This document shows positions 31,962 through 39,833 of a DNA stretch of 64,000 nucleotides, piece after piece. The notes below the pieces were generated by a model that was given only the letters and a program-made list of their open reading frames with translations, ran no database searches and had not been told where the DNA came from. Position numbers and translations under genes: made by a program. The stretch is from contig CAZFMF010000006.1 of NCBI GenBank assembly GCA_964519985.1, positions 47,688 through 111,687 of the forward strand, written 5' to 3'. Numbering within the stretch: the first letter of the stretch is position 1; each line of letters starts with the position of its first letter. This DNA is from JAIEOG01 sp964519985. Lineage in GTDB: Bacteria > Bdellovibrionota > FAC87 > UBA2466.

Positions 31962-33419
31962 ATGAATCGCATGCTCTCGTCTCTAATCGCCCAAAGCCTT
32001 GGCCAGCTGCTTTCTCGGGGCATCGGCCTTTTTGCGCTGGCGGCGTGTGCAACGCCCGGGCCCCAGCAGTACCAGAGCTTCTTTGCGGCGGTGGAGGCGG
32101 CTAAGCAGGCGGGCGGCGGGTCTTCGCGCGTGGCCTTCGAAGCGGCGTGCTCTCAAAACAGTTCTGCAGCGTGTCATCGGCTGGGTGAACGGGTGGAACC
32201 GGCCGCACCGCTGCCGATTCTGCAGGGGGCGACGGACGAGAGCGGAACCGAGATCATTGTGTTGGCGCCGGCGGGGCAAACGATTCAGGTCTTTCTCTGG
32301 GATATCGGCACCGACAGTCTGATTGAGCCGCGCAGGGTCTTCCCGATCGAATTGCCTTCCGGAATGGGCCGAATCGTTCAATACCAGTACGAGGGCCTGA
32401 CGCATGCCGCGAACTACCAGTTCCAAGTCGTGGGGCCGGCTGGCGAACTCCTCGACGGGCGAGAGTTTCAAACGCTGGACGTGATCCAAAAGCGGGCCAC
32501 GATCGCGGTGGCGAGCTGCATGGAAAACCGCCATCCGAATCAAAAGGCGATGTGGGAAAGTGTGGTTGGGCAGGACCCCGACGCGATTTTTCTCATCGGC
32601 GACAATGTCTACGCGGATTCGGAAGGTCCGGCGCCAAACGGCGTGGAGCCAGCGGTATTGTGGCGTCGCTATATGGAGACGCGGCGGGATCTCGAGCTTT
32701 TTAAGATCCGCAAACTCATTCCCACCTTTGCGATTTGGGACGATCACGATTACGGCAAGAACGATGGGGATGCGAGTTACGTTCACAAAAGTGAAGCCAA
32801 GAAGATCTTCCAGGCTTTCTTTGGCGGTGCGAGTTTTCCCGGCGTCTACGACCATGGGCCCGGGGTCAGTAGTCGATTGAACGCCTTTGGTCAGCGTTTT
32901 TTCTTCCTCGATGATCGCAGTTTCCGCTCCGCTCCGTCGGATAAAGACGGAGAAACGCATTTCGGCGTGGATCAAGAAAGCTGGATGTTCACGGAGATCT
33001 TCGGGGACGCGCCGGTTTGGCTCATCAGCGGCAATCAGTTTTTCGGCGGGTATCACCCCTTCGAGTCGTACGAGGGACGCCATCCGACGAGCTTTGCCCG
33101 CTTTTTACGGCGTCTGCAGACGCAAAGTGCGCCCGCGATTTTTCTCTCCGGCGATCGTCACCTGGCGGAGCTGATGGAAATCTCTCCCGAGATGTTGGGA
33201 TACCGCACGTACGAAATCACCACGAGCTCGATCCACGCCAAGCTCTATCCCGATCCGTGGGTGGAACACCCGAACCCTAGAAAAATCGAAGGAGTTTCGG
33301 GCGTGAATAACTATGCGATTCTCGAAACGGATGCCACTCAGGGGCTCAGTGTGGGGGTGCGGGTATACGGCCCCGAGGGCCGTCGGCTTTTCTCGCGTAC
33401 CTTGGAGCTGAAGAAGTGA
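31962..33419 (+). CDS. PhoD-like metallophosphatase lipoprotein
   Basis: The 485-residue protein starts with a lipoprotein signal (GIGLFALAAC, Cys about 27). It has an N-terminal Fn3-like domain (about 90-175) and a PhoD-type metallophosphatase domain. Metal-binding motifs are AIFLIGDNVYAD, FAIWDDHDYGKNDGD and IFLSGDRHLAEL. Such enzymes release phosphate from phosphodiesters outside the cytoplasm. The start is ATG 31962. An MFS transporter overlaps its stop by four bases, suggesting a paired function in handling the released product. Confidence 0.88.
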   Translation: MNRMLSSLIAQSLGQLLSRGIGLFALAACATPGPQQYQSFFAAVEAAKQAGGGSSRVAFEAACSQNSSAACHRLGERVEPAAPLPILQGATDESGTEIIVLAPAGQTIQVFLWDIGTDSLIEPRRVFPIELPSGMGRIVQYQYEGLTHAANYQFQVVGPAGELLDGREFQTLDVIQKRATIAVASCMENRHPNQKAMWESVVGQDPDAIFLIGDNVYADSEGPAPNGVEPAVLWRRYMETRRDLELFKIRKLIPTFAIWDDHDYGKNDGDASYVHKSEAKKIFQAFFGGASFPGVYDHGPGVSSRLNAFGQRFFFLDDRSFRSAPSDKDGETHFGVDQESWMFTEIFGDAPVWLISGNQFFGGYHPFESYEGRHPTSFARFLRRLQTQSAPAIFLSGDRHLAELMEISPEMLGYRTYEITTSSIHAKLYPDPWVEHPNPRKIEGVSGVNNYAILETDATQGLSVGVRVYGPEGRRLFSRTLELKK

Positions 33420-34705
33420 AACGACCGAGCCGAGCCCTTCTGGGTTGGTGCCTTTTCGATGTCGCCAATTCGGCGTACACGACGCTGATCATCACGGTGG
33501 CTTTTAACGTTATCTTCACCAAATTAATCGTGGGGCCGGATGCGGCCGGATCGTACGCCGCCGGTAACGCCCTCTGGGCCTGGGCATTGGCCGCGTCTTG
33601 GGGGGTGGTGGCGTTCTTGGGGCCGTGGTTGGGGGTGCTATCGGATGCCCGGGGATGGCGGCGCTATTTCTTGATTGGCAGCGTTTTACTTTGCTGTTCG
33701 GCCAGCGCGCTCTTTCACACTCTAGAACCGGGCGCGGTGGCCTGGGCGGTAACCCTGCTGCTGCTTTCCAATATAGGGTACTCGCTTTCCGAAAACTTCA
33801 TCGCGGCCTTTTTACCGAGCGTGGCGCGCCCGGAGGAAATGGGTCGGATCAGCGGTTTGGCGTGGGGGTTGGGATATTTCGGTGGGCTTCTGTCGATCGT
33901 CCTTTGCCAGGCGGCGACGGGCTTAGATTACCGTCTGGAGAACTGGCCGGCGCTCCGTTGGATTGGCCCGTTGACCGCCGGTTTTTTCTTGTTCGCTTCG
34001 CTTCCGGCGTTGCTCTGGCTGCGGGAGCCGCCATTGGCGAATGCAAAGGAGGGGGCGTTCGCCCAGCTCCGCCAAGCGTTTCGGGATCTGCGGCAGATGC
34101 CGGACCTAAGCCGTTTGCTGATCTCATGTTTTTTCTTCCAAGGGGCGCTGGCGATCGTGATCAGCTTCGCGGCGATTTACGGCGAGCAAGTGGTCGGCCT
34201 AACCGGCGGGTGGCAGGCGGTCTTTTTCTTAACCCTGCAGGTCAGCGCGGCGCTGGGGGCTTTCTTCTTCGGTTGGTTGCAGAGCCGATGGGGCGGGATG
34301 CGCACTTTGAATCTCACGCTCTACGTCTGGATTCTGGCGGTGGCGCTGATCGTGTGGTTGCCCCATTTCAATGCGGCATTGGGGCTTTCCGATCTTAAGC
34401 TCGGTTTCTTGCTGGTCGGCAATGTCGCGGGTCTTTGTTTGGGGGCCACCCAATCCTGCGCGCGTGCGCTCGTCGGGCAGTTCGCGCCGGCGGGTAAGGC
34501 CGGCGAGGTGTTTGGGTTCTGGGGCTTTTCCACCAAACTAGCGATGGTTTTTTCTCTGCTGGTTTTCGGTTTTCTGCAAAGCCGGTGGGGATTGCCGGTG
34601 AGCATGTTTTTTTGCGCGGCCCTCTTCGGCATTAGCCGGGGACTGCATCTGTTTATCGACGAGAGTCGGGGCCGCGCGCGGGCAAGCGCAGCGTCGGCTG
34701 CCTGA
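33416..34705 (+). CDS. MFS transporter, UMF1/Atg22-like
   Basis: The 429-residue protein has about twelve membrane helices and the UMF1 opening GWCLFDVANSAYTTLIITVAFNVIF, which matches the family named after yeast Atg22. Substrates of the bacterial members are unknown. The start is GTG 33416, inside the end of the phosphatase gene, so the two are coupled in translation. It converges on the transglycosylase gene with 6 bp between them. Confidence 0.85.
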   Translation: MKRPSRALLGWCLFDVANSAYTTLIITVAFNVIFTKLIVGPDAAGSYAAGNALWAWALAASWGVVAFLGPWLGVLSDARGWRRYFLIGSVLLCCSASALFHTLEPGAVAWAVTLLLLSNIGYSLSENFIAAFLPSVARPEEMGRISGLAWGLGYFGGLLSIVLCQAATGLDYRLENWPALRWIGPLTAGFFLFASLPALLWLREPPLANAKEGAFAQLRQAFRDLRQMPDLSRLLISCFFFQGALAIVISFAAIYGEQVVGLTGGWQAVFFLTLQVSAALGAFFFGWLQSRWGGMRTLNLTLYVWILAVALIVWLPHFNAALGLSDLKLGFLLVGNVAGLCLGATQSCARALVGQFAPAGKAGEVFGFWGFSTKLAMVFSLLVFGFLQSRWGLPVSMFFCAALFGISRGLHLFIDESRGRARASAASAA

Positions 34706-34711
34706 GCAAAA

Positions 34712-36463
34712 TCAAAACGGCTCTTGGGCGGAGTCCATTTCCTTCCACTTTTCCATGAAAGGGCTGGCGCCGGTTTCTTCGGGCCAGCTTTCGGAGGTGC
34801 GCAGCGCCTCATCGATGAGCGACTTGATCGAGCGGACACCGCGCGGTTCTTCTACCTTTGCCAATTCTCCATTGGCGAGGTTGGCCAGCGCCTGTTGGGC
34901 GTTCTCGCTGTAGAGACGGCGATACCAGAAGTAGTTGGAGAGAACGTAGCCAACGTAGTCGCGGGTTTCACGGTACGGAATGAGATCCACGAAAAGCAGT
35001 AGGTCGGTTGTGGGATAGCGCTGGGTCCAAGTGGCGACGGTTTGCTCACCGGCATTGTAGCTGGCGATGATGAGCGGAAGCTGCCCTTTCATCGTGTCCT
35101 TGAGTTCCGCCATATAGCGGGCCGCCAATTGGGCGTTGGTGCGGGGATCAAAAAGATTCAAGTTGGACTCGCGACTCAGACGCTTGGCGGTGTCGGGGTT
35201 GAGTTGCAAGAGTCCTTGCGCGTTTGCCGGTGAAACGGCGTTGGGGTCCATCGTGCTTTCCTTGCGGGCGATCGCGAGCAGTAGGTACGGATCCACCTGC
35301 GAATCGTATTCTTCGAAAAGATCGAAGTAGGTCTTGGGGTAGGCCAGTTGCAAGTACGTCTGGTTGCGCAAACCGGGGCGGGTCATGATGAGCGCCTGCA
35401 CCGTGCGGATCTGTTGCGGGGGATCACCCAGGGTGGAAAGGTAGGCCCGCACGCCAGGTTCGGGCGGAGCGCGAAAGGCCATCGCGAAAGCGACTATCTT
35501 TGCGGCGGAATCGTGGAACGCCATTTCCCGCAAAGTCTCGGCCTGCTCGACAAGATTATTGGCGGCGCGATCCTTGGAGCGGGTCGGGATGGGTCCCGGA
35601 TCCGCCGGCGCAATGGGATCCAGGTTTTCGGACGCCTGAATCATTAGGGCATGAAACGAGAGCGGCAACTGGGATTTCAGGCGGGTGAGGGTCTTTTGCG
35701 CCTCCGGGGTTTTTCCCAGTAGCTTGCGCGTCCGGTACAGCCAGTACAACGAGCGGCCGGAGTAGGCATCGGACGGTTCCACTTTAAGGAGTAGGCGCTC
35801 GGCTTCGCCATATTTGCGTTCGAGAAACTGGAAGAGCGCCGCGCGGGTTAGGTAATGCTCGTGGTTCGGGGTGCGACGGCGCGTGCAGCGGGCGCCCTTT
35901 TCGTAGAGCTGGGCGATGAGGGGCGAGACGTTTTCGAAGGGGAGGTGGATTTCTAGAAGCGCCGCCGTGGCAATCGAAATATGGTTGGGGCATTCGGCCC
36001 GTTTGAGGGCGAACTGTCCAATGATCTTGAGTTCGTCTAACGAGAAAGCGCGCATTCCGGAGAGCAGGCCTTTGAGATTTGCGCGCTGGATCTTGCCCCA
36101 GTTCTTTACCGCCTTGCCTTTGAGTTCCGGCGTGATGGGATCGGGCTTTTGTCGCATCACGGTTTCCGCGGCCTTTTCTTCTTTGCGGAGGAACCGGCGC
36201 AGGGTCGCTTCTTTTTGGAGGCTGGGACAGAAAACGTTTTCGCTCGGAGCGCGACGGCACTCGGCAAAAAGCGCGGTTTTTTCATCGGGGGCGAGTTCAT
36301 TGCGCAAAAAGGCATCGAAGGTCTTGGCTTGCCGATAACGCGGGGTGGCGCGCACTGCATCGGAGACGCCGACGAGCTCTTGCTCCGAATTGGGACGCGA
36401 GCTCAGGCAACCGGAAAGACACAATGCGGCAATTCCAGCGGTCAGTTGGATGCGGATTGTCAT
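34712..36463 (-). CDS. lytic murein transglycosylase lipoprotein (Slt type)
   Basis: The 583-residue lipoprotein (LCLSGC, Cys19) has a long superhelical N-terminal part of about 360 residues, as in Slt70, and a C-terminal SLT domain. The catalytic Glu402 lies in LLLAIARKESTMDP, followed by AQGLLQLNPDTA and PLIIASYNAGE. It cleaves glycan strands to give 1,6-anhydro ends. I start at ATG 36463; the frame open further upstream lacks a signal peptide. Soluble Slt70 is not lipidated, so this is a membrane-tethered variant. Confidence 0.88.
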   Translation of the reverse strand: MTIRIQLTAGIAALCLSGCLSSRPNSEQELVGVSDAVRATPRYRQAKTFDAFLRNELAPDEKTALFAECRRAPSENVFCPSLQKEATLRRFLRKEEKAAETVMRQKPDPITPELKGKAVKNWGKIQRANLKGLLSGMRAFSLDELKIIGQFALKRAECPNHISIATAALLEIHLPFENVSPLIAQLYEKGARCTRRRTPNHEHYLTRAALFQFLERKYGEAERLLLKVEPSDAYSGRSLYWLYRTRKLLGKTPEAQKTLTRLKSQLPLSFHALMIQASENLDPIAPADPGPIPTRSKDRAANNLVEQAETLREMAFHDSAAKIVAFAMAFRAPPEPGVRAYLSTLGDPPQQIRTVQALIMTRPGLRNQTYLQLAYPKTYFDLFEEYDSQVDPYLLLAIARKESTMDPNAVSPANAQGLLQLNPDTAKRLSRESNLNLFDPRTNAQLAARYMAELKDTMKGQLPLIIASYNAGEQTVATWTQRYPTTDLLLFVDLIPYRETRDYVGYVLSNYFWYRRLYSENAQQALANLANGELAKVEEPRGVRSIKSLIDEALRTSESWPEETGASPFMEKWKEMDSAQEPF

Positions 36464-36526
36464 GGTGAAAGAACGCGCCTCACGAGATAGGATACATTGT
36501 TTTCGGTCTAGACCGGGAGAGGGTTG

Positions 36527-37174
36527 ATGGATTTTCTGCTGAATCCCTTTGGTATTTTCGCGCGCACCATCTATTGCATCGGCCGCAATTACGCCGAGCA
36601 CGCCAAGGAGATGAATAGCGCGGTGCCTACCGTGCCAATGGTGTTCTTGAAGCCGGGCTCCGCGCTGTGTCGAAACGGTTGGAAGATTGCTCTGCCTCCG
36701 GGCATTGGCCAGGTGGATCACGAAGTCGAAATCGTGGTGGCGCTGGGCGGCGGGGGAAAGCATATCGCCGAAGCGCACGCTTTGGAGTTTGTCGCCGGCT
36801 ACGCGATTGGTATCGATGTGACCGCCCGGGATCTCCAAGCCGAAGCCAAGAAGAAGGGGCAGCCCTGGGCGGTGGCAAAAGGGTTCGATACCTTTGCTCC
36901 GGTCAGCGACTTTGTGGCTCGTAAAGATTTGGGCGACGGTGTGCTAGCGTTCTCGCTCTCGGTCAACGGGGAGGTCCGCCAAAGCGGATCCACCGCCGAT
37001 ATGATCTTCTCGATCCCAAAGCTCATCGCGTATTTGTCGACGGTATTTACCTTAAGTCCGGGCGATTTAATCTTTACCGGCACGCCGGCCGGCGTGGGCA
37101 AGCTCAGTCCCGGTGATCGGGTGACTGCCGAACTGGCCGGTGGCCGCGCGAAACTCGAACTTAAAGTGGAATGA
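36527..37174 (+). CDS. fumarylacetoacetate hydrolase-family protein
   Basis: The 215-residue enzyme is in the short FAH family (acylpyruvase/oxaloacetate tautomerase type). Motifs are IYCIGRNYAEHAKEM, the metal-ligand segments DHEVEIVVALG and IGIDVTARDLQ, and GDLIFTGTPAGVGKL. It hydrolyses or isomerises a beta-keto acid; the substrate is not readable. The start is ATG 36527 after GGGAGAGGG. Confidence 0.87.
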   Translation: MDFLLNPFGIFARTIYCIGRNYAEHAKEMNSAVPTVPMVFLKPGSALCRNGWKIALPPGIGQVDHEVEIVVALGGGGKHIAEAHALEFVAGYAIGIDVTARDLQAEAKKKGQPWAVAKGFDTFAPVSDFVARKDLGDGVLAFSLSVNGEVRQSGSTADMIFSIPKLIAYLSTVFTLSPGDLIFTGTPAGVGKLSPGDRVTAELAGGRAKLELKVE

Positions 37175-38758
37175 TCAAAACCGATAATCCGCACCGACCC
37201 CGACCACGAGACGGTTGTAGCGGTAGACATCTTCGATATTGGAAAGATTCTCAAGATAACTCAACTCACCGAGTACGTGGAATTCCTCGAGGACCTTGAA
37301 GTCGCATTGGGCGGCACCGGAGATTTCGGTGTCGTAGCGTTTGCCCAGTGGGCGGGAGGGATACTCGTGGTATCCGAGCGTGCCCCGCAGGTGCAAGTCC
37401 GTGCGCTTCGTGAGCGGGAGGGTGTTCAAGAGAGAAAGCGTGGCTCCACGGCTGCGAAACTCTTCGCCGTCGGTTTGCGTCAAGGCGATGTCGGCTACCA
37501 ACGTCGGATTGAAGAAGGTGCGGCCGGAACTGTATTGCACGCTATGGCGCATACGCCAATCAAAGCCCGACTTACGTGCATAAGACGGAAGATCTCCGTC
37601 GGTAAAAAACAGTTGCGGTGTGATGATGAGCTCACCCGTCCACTGGAAATGGGCGCCCACGCGACGGAGAAAGGGCGCGAGGCTTGCGCCCAAGCTTTGA
37701 CCGGTCAGCGTGCCGGTCGTATCGCTCGCGGACACGCTATTGCGCATGATGTAGAGCAAGCCGGCGCGAACCCCCCAGTGGGAAGCCGCTTCGGGATGGC
37801 GCGTGTAGGTCAACGAAGCATCGTTGATAAAGAACTGGGCGCCGTGGGCATCGGAGTTGAAGTTGTAGTTCGCCGACCCGCGCAGGGAAGGGGTCAGCTG
37901 ATGGCCTTCGTAGCGAAAGACGTAGGTGCCCGCGTAGCGCAGAGTCGACATCACCGTGGGTTGGCCGGTCGCCCCCGCGTTGATCACGGGACTTAAAAGG
38001 ACATTCGAATCGTAGCCCGTGATCAGGGCGGTGTACAAACTAAGACCCGACTGGTCGCCATCCTCGGAGACTTTCGATGCGGCCGTGTTGGTGCGATCGA
38101 TGAGCGAACGCGCGGAAGCTTTGGTGGCTTCGGAACTGTCCGGCTGCTTCAGTAGATTCTGGGCAATGAGACGGGCTTCCCGCCAATCCCAGAGTGCTTG
38201 CTTGGGATCCTCCCGACGGTGGGCCAACACTCCTAAGTAATAGTAGGCCGACGCGCGCAAAAGGTCGGCTTTGCTGCGCACCACGTAACGAAAATGGCTG
38301 GTGGCTTCGGCATCGAGTTTTTGCTGGAAGGCCGCGATACCCAAAAAATACTTCGCCGGAGCCGGATTGAAGTCGGCGCGCACGGCATTGACGAGCAGCG
38401 GACGCGCCTCCTCGTACCGCTGCATTTCGACGAGAATCATTCCGCTCTGAAAATCGTAAGGGGCCGACGTCGCGGGAGAAACTTTGGCGCGGGTGGCGAG
38501 GTCGCGCAGCGTCTCGAACGTTTCGAGGGCGGCCTCGTTATCCCCTTGCTCACGCAGAATCAGGCCCTTCAACTCGAGAGCCTTCACGGAGTACGGAGCG
38601 TCCTTCAGGATCCAGCCCACCATGCGCAGCGATTCTTCCGTGCGCCCGCTCTGGTACGCCAGCGAAGCTTCCGCCAAATCGGCTTCGATGGGCGAGGAAA
38701 CCGCCCAAACGGTTTGAACCAGCCCGATGCCCATCAAGATCCATTTGAGTGATTTCAC
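37175..38758 (-). CDS. TPR protein with C-terminal outer-membrane beta-barrel
   Basis: The 527-residue protein has a signal peptide (ILMGIGLVQTVWA), about 190 residues of tetratricopeptide-like helices (AEASLAYQSGRTEESLRMVG; YEEARPLLVNAVRADFNPAPAKYFLG) and about 290 residues of alternating beta strands ending in VVGVGADYRF, a barrel-type terminal Phe. The build is like surface lipoprotein assembly modifiers and other TPR-barrel proteins. The GTG start lies right after AGGAG. It is divergent from the FecR-cyclase pair. Confidence 0.75.
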   Translation of the reverse strand: MKSLKWILMGIGLVQTVWAVSSPIEADLAEASLAYQSGRTEESLRMVGWILKDAPYSVKALELKGLILREQGDNEAALETFETLRDLATRAKVSPATSAPYDFQSGMILVEMQRYEEARPLLVNAVRADFNPAPAKYFLGIAAFQQKLDAEATSHFRYVVRSKADLLRASAYYYLGVLAHRREDPKQALWDWREARLIAQNLLKQPDSSEATKASARSLIDRTNTAASKVSEDGDQSGLSLYTALITGYDSNVLLSPVINAGATGQPTVMSTLRYAGTYVFRYEGHQLTPSLRGSANYNFNSDAHGAQFFINDASLTYTRHPEAASHWGVRAGLLYIMRNSVSASDTTGTLTGQSLGASLAPFLRRVGAHFQWTGELIITPQLFFTDGDLPSYARKSGFDWRMRHSVQYSSGRTFFNPTLVADIALTQTDGEEFRSRGATLSLLNTLPLTKRTDLHLRGTLGYHEYPSRPLGKRYDTEISGAAQCDFKVLEEFHVLGELSYLENLSNIEDVYRYNRLVVGVGADYRF

Positions 38759-38825
38759 TCCTGCTATTCTATTTCACCGTGGGCATTTGACAATGCGGAG
38801 TCTTGGGTGCGCGGCGTGTCACTGT

Positions 38826-38918
38826 CTGTCTTTGCGAGGGGAGCAGCCCCGAAGCAAGCGCGCAGCGCAAAACGCTGCGGGTTTGCTTCGTCGCACTTCG
38901 TGCTCCTCGCAAAGACAA
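38826..38918 (+). repeat. dispersed structured repeat, full-length copy with covarying ends
   Basis: The 93-bp unit has ends TGTCTTTGCGAGG and CCTCGCAAAGACA. Compared with the copy at 10466, both arms changed together (ATT to TTT and AAT to AAA), so pairing is kept. Inner stems GAAGCAAGC/GTTTGCTTC and GCGCAGCG/CGCTGCG are also kept. It lies between divergent genes. Confidence 0.88.
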
Positions 38919-38941
38919 GTCCATTGCGTTATCGTAAACAA

Positions 38942-39802
38942 ATGCGAGTGTTCCTAATCCTGGCCCTCGTCTTCATTTCGTCTTCGGGTTTTGCCGAAAC
39001 CGTCGCTCAAGTGGTGAGTGCGCGGGGTGAGGTCAAACTCGCGGACAAACCGGTGCGACCCGGCGACACCGTTCCCGCCGGCGGCACCATCAAGACGGGG
39101 GCGGACGGCAAAGCCAAACTCCTGCTCGCGGATAAAAGTGTCGTCGACTTAGGCCCGCAAACGAGTTTCACCGTGGAATCTTCGGTGCCGGATGTGGGGT
39201 CGCAAACCCGTTTAGACTCGGGGATGGTGCGCAGCTCGATCCGCAAAAAAATGGAAAAAAAGATTAACTTTCAGATGCGCACGAAGACGTCGGTGCTCGC
39301 GGTACGCGGCACGGAGTTCATCGTCCGTTCTACGGATAGCGCCGGGGGCAAGGCCGTTCAAGAAGATGTCACCGTTCGCGATGGGTCGGTAGGGGTGAAC
39401 GCCGGCAAGCAGTCGCACAATCTCAATCCCGGCCAACAGTTTTCGGCGATGGGTAAACTCGTCGGCAGCACATTCGAAGTGCCGGCGGATAGCTTGAAGG
39501 TGGTGACCCTCGATCCCGCCGCCCTCCAGAACTTGACTCGCCAAGCAACGGTGGAAGACCAAACGTTCCGGCAACAGATCGAAGTGGCGGGCAATCAAGA
39601 AGGCCATTCCACTCTCCAAGTCATTGCCAGTCGCGCGGCCAGCGATACGACGCCGGATCGGGAGGCGCCGAACAAGACGGATGCCAGTCGGATTCCGCCG
39701 ATCGACGCCGGCAATGTCGGCAATCTCAACACGGTCGATGGCAGTGCCGCGCAGGATACTCTGGTCAATGGCCCGCTCATGACTGTGATTTTCAAACCCT
39801 GA
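38942..39802 (+). CDS. FecR-domain periplasmic protein
   Basis: The 286-residue protein has a signal peptide (VFLILALVFISSSGFA) and a FecR-type domain from residue 20: VAQVVSARGEVKLADKPVRPGDTVPAGGTIKTGADGKA split by the usual Gly-rich turns, then LLADKSVVDLGPQTSF and TKTSVLAVRGTEFIV. No transmembrane anchor is seen, so this is not a FecR anti-sigma factor but the secreted form. It lies 31 bp before a CHASE2-cyclase gene and may be its periplasmic partner. Confidence 0.82.
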   Translation: MRVFLILALVFISSSGFAETVAQVVSARGEVKLADKPVRPGDTVPAGGTIKTGADGKAKLLLADKSVVDLGPQTSFTVESSVPDVGSQTRLDSGMVRSSIRKKMEKKINFQMRTKTSVLAVRGTEFIVRSTDSAGGKAVQEDVTVRDGSVGVNAGKQSHNLNPGQQFSAMGKLVGSTFEVPADSLKVVTLDPAALQNLTRQATVEDQTFRQQIEVAGNQEGHSTLQVIASRAASDTTPDREAPNKTDASRIPPIDAGNVGNLNTVDGSAAQDTLVNGPLMTVIFKP

Positions 39803-39833
39803 ATCTTCCTCGCGAAAAACCCGATAAGAAAGT

